Both the position numbers and the translations under genes were made by a program. From NCBI GenBank assembly GCA_964646605.1, contig CAZYEX010000117.1:1-27766 (forward strand): DNA of 27,766 nt, read 5' to 3'. The DNA comes from SBAX01 sp964646605. Its GTDB lineage: Bacteria > Planctomycetota > Phycisphaerae > UBA1845. The notes below the pieces were generated by a model. The model worked only from the letters and a program-made list of their open reading frames with translations, searched no databases and had not been told where the DNA came from. Shown piece by piece: positions 23,580 to 27,766 of this stretch. Numbering within the stretch: position 1 is the first letter of the stretch; each line of letters starts with the position of its first letter.

Positions 23580-24706
23580 GCGCGTAATTGCTCGACCACA
23601 AAGACCTGTTCCTCACGGGTCAGGTCCAGCCCGGAGGGGAGATAGAAGCCGCGATGCCAGAGGTCGTCACTGACCGGGTACTGTCCGCGCAGGTCCGGCC
23701 AGCGGCGATGCCCGCCTTGATAAATCGGTTGACGGTGCAGGGGCATGAAGAACGATCTGGTCTCGACGCCCCGAGCCGCCATCGCCTCCTGTACATCCCG
23801 TCGATCCGGCCCCAACGATTCGTCGAGCAGGACGCCATACATCCACCAGACCGGGTTGCATCCCTCGGTGACCGCCTGGCGGGTGATGCCAGGTTCGTCG
23901 GCGAGCAGTTCGTCGTAGACCGCCGCGATTTCGCGTTTACGCCGAACTTTTTCCTCGAACCGCTCGCATTGGGCGACGCCGATGGCGGCCTGGATGTTGG
24001 TCATCCGGTAGTTGAAGCCGACGTGTTCATGGACGAATCGTTCCTCGCCGAAGGCTTGGTTGCGGAGAAGGGCGGCACGCTCGGCGTGAAAGCGATGGCG
24101 GGTCACGAGCATCCCGCCTTCGCCGGTGGTGATGATCTTGTTGCCGTAAAAGCTGAAACAACCGATGTCGCCGATGCCCCCCACCGGCCGGCCCGCGTAC
24201 GTCGCCCCGTGCGCCTGGGCGGCGTCTTCGATGACCGCAAGATCGTGCCTCTGCGCGATCGCCAGGATCACGTTCATGTCGCACGGGTGGCCGTACATGT
24301 GGACGACCATGATGGCCCGCGTGCGCGGAGTGATTTTCTCTTCGATCAGCGCCGGGTCGATGCACCACGTATCCGGCCGAACGTCCACCAACACGGGTTT
24401 CGCGCCCGTCAGGCACACCATGTTGGCGGAGACGATCAACGTGAACGCCGGAACGATCACTTCATCGCCGGGGCCGATGTCGAGGGCTTCGAGCGCGAGA
24501 TGGATCGCCGCGGTTCCGCTGCTGCACGCCACGGCATGCGGAGCTTCGCAGACGTGCGCCATGGCCGCTTCGAACCGCGGAATGTACGCACCCAGCGAGG
24601 AGACCCAGTTGGTGTCCAGGCAGTCGGCGACGTACTCCGCCTCTCGGCCATCCAGAACGGGTGTGCAAACCGGGATCGAACAGAGCTTGGTGGTCGCTAC
24701 GGTCAT
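23567..24706 (-). CDS. DegT/DnrJ/EryC1/StrS-family sugar aminotransferase (perosamine synthase-like)
   Basis: The 379-residue PLP enzyme shows the family marks: SSGTAAIHLAL for phosphate binding, VIEDAAQAHGA (D161), and FSFYGNKIITTGEGGM with the PLP lysine at K190. The lysine motif is closest to GDP-perosamine synthases, which aminate a 4-keto-6-deoxy sugar nucleotide. Length is standard. GGAGAA precedes the ATG at 24706. The 288-base gap upstream separates it from the CgeB-like gene, so it may have its own promoter. The exact sugar cannot be fixed from sequence, and no sugar-dehydratase gene is in the window. Confidence 0.93.
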   Translation of the reverse strand: MTVATTKLCSIPVCTPVLDGREAEYVADCLDTNWVSSLGAYIPRFEAAMAHVCEAPHAVACSSGTAAIHLALEALDIGPGDEVIVPAFTLIVSANMVCLTGAKPVLVDVRPDTWCIDPALIEEKITPRTRAIMVVHMYGHPCDMNVILAIAQRHDLAVIEDAAQAHGATYAGRPVGGIGDIGCFSFYGNKIITTGEGGMLVTRHRFHAERAALLRNQAFGEERFVHEHVGFNYRMTNIQAAIGVAQCERFEEKVRRKREIAAVYDELLADEPGITRQAVTEGCNPVWWMYGVLLDESLGPDRRDVQEAMAARGVETRSFFMPLHRQPIYQGGHRRWPDLRGQYPVSDDLWHRGFYLPSGLDLTREEQVFVVEQLRACRR

Positions 24707-24926
24707 GGTTCTCCATCAAAAATCGGCGCGTACGGAGTCCTTCAACGGCTATCGGCATTGCCCGCACGCGGCCTAGAAGCGCACCAGTGCGTCAAGGCCC
24801 GGAGAATCGACGCGCGAACCCGCCATCGCCGGCTGCCGTGCGGACCGTGTCCGCTGCCGCAGCTTGTTCGCACATATTGCCCAAATTACCGGCCATTTGT
24901 AAACCCAAACTAAACATTGTCCTATA

Positions 24927-24945
24927 ACAACCGAAACATGGTTGT
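24927..24945. promoter_or_regulatory. Dyad symmetry in the AT-richer gap before the aminotransferase gene
   Basis: ACAACC-GAAACAT-GGTTGT is a perfect 6-base inverted repeat in the most AT-rich part of the 24707-24994 gap. It lies about 50 bases after the end of the CgeB-like gene and about 220 before the aminotransferase ATG. It could be an operator or a weak transcript end; I see no convincing promoter boxes. The rest of the gap holds nothing that I recognise. Confidence 0.3.
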
Positions 24946-24994
24946 CTTTTCTCGGACCCAAGGGCCAAAATGCCGACCAAACTCCCCATTTTAT

Positions 24995-26080
24995 TCACAA
25001 ACGGCGGGCCAAATGCGCTAGCAAGTCGGACATGCGCTGGTCATAGGTGTGGTCGGCGAGGGTTCGGCGTTGGCCGGCTTCGGCGATCGCCGCGCATCGA
25101 GGGGGATCGGACAGGAGCGATCGGACCTGGGCGACGCACTCCTCGTCCGTGGCGAAGGTTGCGACCTCCGTTTCGGGGGCGAAAAGGTCTCCCAGGTTCG
25201 TCTTGTCATCGGTCAGCAGGCAGGCGCCGACGCCGGCAGCCTCGTAGAGTCGCATGTTGTTGGCGAAGCGTGTATCGACCTTTCCCTTGATGTCGATTCG
25301 GGCGTGCAGGTTCAGTGTGACGCGGGATTGGCGGAGGACTCCGTACATGGCCAGTCCCCAGGCCGGGCCGCGATAGTGTGTATGGATCGGTGAGTCGGCG
25401 GGCACGCGGTCCAGGCCGTAACCGAAGATGTCCACGGGAATTTCGCGCAGCAGGGCCTCCAACCACCCGATCCGATGCGCATGCGACGGGGCAAACCCGC
25501 CCACGAAGGTTACGTCATACTTTGGCACTCGCGGCGGCAAGTGGTCCAGGACGCGCGGATCGAAGGCGAGTTTGAGAGGCTCCGCGGCGGTTCCACGACG
25601 ATGGAAGTGTTCGACAATCGGCGGGAACGAGGAGACCATCAGATCGTACGCGGCGAAGGTGCGGTTCTCGGGAAGCGGCGAGGCGATCTGGCCGACGATC
25701 ATGCCCACGTGCGACTTCATCTCCGCGAGGAAGGCGTCGCCCAAGGGCGACCACTCGAAGACATAGAGCACGTCGGGCCGGAACCGTTTGATTTGCGCGG
25801 CCAGGATTTGCCGGCGGCGGTCGTGGATATTCTCCGTCGTGGGATTCAAGTCGTTTTCGACGGCCCAGGCGGATTGGGCGTGATCGGCGTTGCAGATGAT
25901 CTCCTGTGCGTCGCAACCGAGCTTGCGAAGTCCGACGGAATAGGCGTCGCTGACGCTGAAGAAGGAGGCGAACAGCCGCCGCCGCTGCTGGTCGAAGGGC
26001 AGCGCGGCGAGGCCGGCGTCGGCGGCAGAGAGGTCCTTAAGAAACTCGGGGTAGTAGGTGTCGACGATGAGAATCCGCAT
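24995..26080 (-). CDS. CgeB-like glycosyltransferase (Glyco_trans_1_2 domain)
   Basis: I start at the ATG at 26078-26080, since MRILIVDTYYPEF is a typical first strand of a GT-B enzyme; the frame extends 21 codons upstream without such character. The 361-residue protein ends in the CgeB/YkvP-type domain: LNLHARIDIKGKVDTRFANNMRLYEAAGVGACLLTDD, then LFAPETEVATF and a final helical segment. It should transfer a sugar from a nucleotide donor to an unknown acceptor. It is the first recognisable gene of the minus-strand sugar cluster. The ribosome site is weak. Confidence 0.85.
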   Translation of the reverse strand: MRILIVDTYYPEFLKDLSAADAGLAALPFDQQRRRLFASFFSVSDAYSVGLRKLGCDAQEIICNADHAQSAWAVENDLNPTTENIHDRRRQILAAQIKRFRPDVLYVFEWSPLGDAFLAEMKSHVGMIVGQIASPLPENRTFAAYDLMVSSFPPIVEHFHRRGTAAEPLKLAFDPRVLDHLPPRVPKYDVTFVGGFAPSHAHRIGWLEALLREIPVDIFGYGLDRVPADSPIHTHYRGPAWGLAMYGVLRQSRVTLNLHARIDIKGKVDTRFANNMRLYEAAGVGACLLTDDKTNLGDLFAPETEVATFATDEECVAQVRSLLSDPPRCAAIAEAGQRRTLADHTYDQRMSDLLAHLARRL

Positions 26081-26214
26081 GAAGAGATTGTCGATTCCCA
26101 GCGGGGCCGGGACAAGGGCGCGAATAGCGAACGAACAAGGCATCGAGGCACGAAGGGATGGGGTAGGGCGGGGCGGGGACCCGGAGGGCGAATGGCGAAA
26201 ATCGAATTTCGTCG

Positions 26215-26418
26215 GGACTCACCATCGGCAAACCCGTCCACGGCCGCGAAGCTGAACTGCTTGTTGAGCAACCCGCCGCTGCCCTCGATCTTCAGACTGT
26301 TGACCGAGATCGTGGCCTTGGCCGCACCCTTGACCCGCGGCACCTGCGGATCGCGCACGTAGCCGATGCGGGCCTTGACGCCGACAGGTCCCGACCCGGC
26401 GGGGTTGTCGAAGGTCAC
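26215..26418 (-). pseudogene. Possible coding remnant, unknown family
   Basis: About 68 codons from the GTG at 26416-26418 read like real protein (GVKARIGYVRDPQVPRVKG, ATISVNSLKIEGSGGLL). Past about 26215 the frame turns Pro/Arg/Ser-rich and runs antisense-like into the next gene. A stop lies three codons before the GTG, and there is no ribosome site at a good distance. I read this as a piece of a gene whose two ends are lost. The rest of the 26081-26427 gap shows nothing else. Confidence 0.3.
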
Positions 26419-26427
26419 CCTAGATCA

Positions 26428-27054
26428 TCAAACTCTGCTGCCTGACGCTGGTGGGAGTTCGTGTTCCCCGGTTAATCTTCCACACTCTGGACAGACGCCC
26501 GACAGATTACCGCGCAGGAGGTAGCCACAGCGGCGGCATTGTCCACGTTTTCCGCGCCATCGCCGCAAGGCGACCCCTTTGACAACCACAAACATCGGAT
26601 AGACCGAGACCGCCATCCATGCCAGCCAAAGCGGAATGAAACACCAATACTCACTTGCTCGCGGCAGGTGCTTCGATTCAAAGCGAAGGATGCTCGCCTG
26701 GGTGTTCTGCACCCGCGAGCGAAACGAACTATTCGTCGCCCGTCTCAAGCTCTCCCAGTAGTCCGGCGGGAGAAGTTCATCGCCTACGTTCCTCGCAACT
26801 TTTAGCAGGAGGACTAGGTTACCTCTGTTCCACGCAACGGCCCCCCAGATCTTCTCCGAGCCACTAACGCTTGTGCCCGAAGACAGCCAATACTTGTCCC
26901 TGTATTGCTGGAGAACCGGAATCGCGGCGTCACACGCCGGCAGGCGCGCTGGTCGTTCTGCGGGATTCATTAGGCGATGCCAACCGGAAACGCAACACAT
27001 CGCCGTCATGACTACCGCAGCAAAGGCCCCAATACATACAACCACGTGTCTCAT
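26428..27054 (-). CDS. Two-TM membrane protein with C-terminal zinc ribbon
   Basis: The 208-residue protein has a first membrane segment at about 4-22, an outer region of about 115 residues, a second segment at about 138-160, a basic stretch (RRWRGKRG) and a C-terminal zinc ribbon CRRCGYLLRGN...CPECG (C173, C176, C188, C191). This ribbon is very common in planctomycete membrane proteins. The function is unknown. It follows the HExxH Cys-rich gene by 48 bases in the same direction, which is the place where an immunity gene would stand if that protein is a toxin. Confidence 0.8.
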   Translation of the reverse strand: MRHVVVCIGAFAAVVMTAMCCVSGWHRLMNPAERPARLPACDAAIPVLQQYRDKYWLSSGTSVSGSEKIWGAVAWNRGNLVLLLKVARNVGDELLPPDYWESLRRATNSSFRSRVQNTQASILRFESKHLPRASEYWCFIPLWLAWMAVSVYPMFVVVKGVALRRWRGKRGQCRRCGYLLRGNLSGVCPECGRLTGEHELPPASGSRV

Positions 27055-27102
27055 GGAACACGCTCGATCATCGCCTTACTCGAACCGCTGCGGTACGATA
27101 GG

Positions 27103-27588
27103 CTATTGCCAGTAGTCCGAACATTCAGGATGCAGAGCTATACAAGTTGCTATGGCGTCTTGCTTGGCTTGCCCGGGGTCCCACGACCCATCCTGAGCCC
27201 CACATGCATTGCACGCAATACCCAACATCTCCTCTCTAAGGCAAACTTCGCAGTCGTCGGAGGTTCCGGGAGACGCGCAGCCGTATAGGCACGCTATATG
27301 TGCGGTATATGCTGTGCATTCGCCGCAGGCCATCTCGTCCGGATCGTAGGCGGGCGATTCACCGCACGGGACGCCTTGGACCTGACAATCGTTCACGGCG
27401 TTCGCGGCAGCAGAATGCACGGTCTCGTGTACACATACACAGTGCCGGCGGCAGCCCACCAACCACGGCTTCACGCAAGAAATCGCAAACCCACGGTAGG
27501 GGTCGCAGCAAATCTGGCCATCGACAAGTGGCGTCCAGTTGCTCAATGACTCACAACAATTGTATGGTCCGGCGTAGCAGGCTGACAT
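27103..27588 (-). CDS. Cys-rich HExxH protein, likely detached zincin-type toxin domain
   Basis: The open frame reaches the right edge, but protein-like sequence is clear only downstream of about 27630, so I start at the ATG at 27586-27588 (161 residues). The key motif is CVCVHETVH (HExxH at 27415-27429) followed about 30 residues later by GECTAYTAHIACL, which supplies a third ligand Glu. That arrangement resembles the zincin-like C-terminal domains of some Rhs/polymorphic toxins. About 20 cysteines stud the sequence. No signal peptide or Rhs core is present, so it may be an orphan C-terminal module or the 3' end of a broken gene. The toxin reading is inference; the zinc motif is seen directly. 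Confidence 0.6.
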   Translation of the reverse strand: MSACYAGPYNCCESLSNWTPLVDGQICCDPYRGFAISCVKPWLVGCRRHCVCVHETVHSAAANAVNDCQVQGVPCGESPAYDPDEMACGECTAYTAHIACLYGCASPGTSDDCEVCLREEMLGIACNACGAQDGSWDPGQAKQDAIATCIALHPECSDYWQ

Positions 27589-27639
27589 CCCAAGGACATC
27601 GTGGAACCCAGGGGGGTTCGCACGAAGGGAGCATGTCCC

Positions 27640-27660
27640 GTTCGTAGTTGAAGGTTGAAA
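27640..27660. repeat. Possible short heptamer array at the right edge
   Basis: Three 7-base units, GTTCGTA, GTTGAAG and GTTGAAA, stand in a row between the minus-strand Cys-rich gene and the plus-strand start at 27733. The units resemble those of the mreB/mreC array. With only three degenerate units this could be chance. Confidence 0.35.
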
Positions 27661-27732
27661 AAGATGGTGGCGGCTCGATCCTATCCGTTGTGTAGGCGGG
27701 TAGGGTTGTGAATTCTTTAAGGAGCCACCACC

Positions 27733-27766
27733 ATGAAGCAAGGATACCAAGTCGCGGATCGTCGGG
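27733..27766 (+). CDS. 5' end of a plus-strand gene, cut by the right edge
   Basis: A strong AAGGAG lies eight bases before the ATG at 27733, and eleven codons (MKQGYQVADRR) follow to the edge. The product cannot be identified. If real, the minus-strand frame over the same bases is not coding, which agrees with the later start chosen for the Cys-rich HExxH gene. Confidence 0.45.
   Translation, partial: MKQGYQVADRR

Noticed and set aside
23588..24913. 441-codon plus-strand frame opposite the DegT aminotransferase
   Set aside because: The minus strand has a complete PLP enzyme with its lysine motif; the plus frame shows no family feature.
26081..26143. Longer N-terminus for the CgeB-like glycosyltransferase
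   Set aside because: The 21 extra codons do not look like a GT-B first strand or a signal peptide, and MRILIVDTYYPEF is the usual opening.

Overview
The window is high-GC bacterial DNA, most likely from an uncultured member of the Planctomycetota, possibly near the Phycisphaerae. This rests on several marks together: Cys-rich GACC repeats, DCNxNGIPDxCD-type acidic repeats, an IPTL-CTERM sorting tail, a membrane protein ending in a CxxCGYxLRG...CPxCG zinc ribbon, and frequent GTG/TTG starts. No rRNA, tRNA, CRISPR array or complete insertion sequence was found.

Layout. (1) 1-3555, minus: a secreted M43-type metalloprotease at least 1185 residues long, cut by the left edge. (2) 3556-4466: no gene recognised. 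(3) 4467-7074, plus: a 12-cysteine exported protein, a companion exported protein of unknown family whose 3' end looks frameshifted, and a truncated GACC/IPTL-CTERM fragment. (4) 7152-10474, minus: a cell-shape cluster in transcription order of coiled-coil membrane protein, 50-residue membrane protein, mreB and mreC, with a good sigma70-like promoter at 10673-10701. (5) 10766-13392, minus: an MBOAT O-acyltransferase followed by an SGNH-like membrane protein, a typical polysaccharide O-acetylation pair. (6) 13538-14818, minus: an S41 C-terminal processing protease. (7) 14977-18281, plus: a YkgJ-like Cys-cluster protein, an orphan nucleotidyltransferase-like protein, a small lipoprotein and an M28 peptidase with a C-terminal PDZ domain; the last two lie behind a promoter at 16073-16100. 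(8) 18289-26080, minus: a surface-sugar cluster of CgeB-like glycosyltransferase, DegT aminotransferase, GT2 glycosyltransferase, cupin, two methyltransferases and a GT-C-like membrane protein, ending in rsmG. Three successive junctions are 4-base ATGA overlaps. (9) 26215-27766: a coding remnant, a two-TM zinc-ribbon protein, a Cys-rich HExxH protein that looks like a detached toxin domain, and the first codons of a plus-strand gene at the right edge.

The most unusual signal is a set of short degenerate arrays with an exact 7-base period at gene boundaries: 8093-8184 (mreB/mreC), 16432-16466 (start of the M28 gene) and 22761-22788 (start of the cupin gene), with weaker two- or three-unit cases elsewhere. 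Each locus has its own heptamer. At two of them the only plausible start codon is a TTG inside the array; at the third the mreB stop codon lies in the last unit. A second repeat family, the palindrome CGTCACCC-N5-GGGTGACG, occurs once on each side of mreB-mreC.

Most genes with functions concern the cell envelope: shape (MreB/MreC), processing and proteolysis (S41, M28, M43), polysaccharide acylation and unusual-sugar or glycan assembly. The functional links between these clusters are inference.
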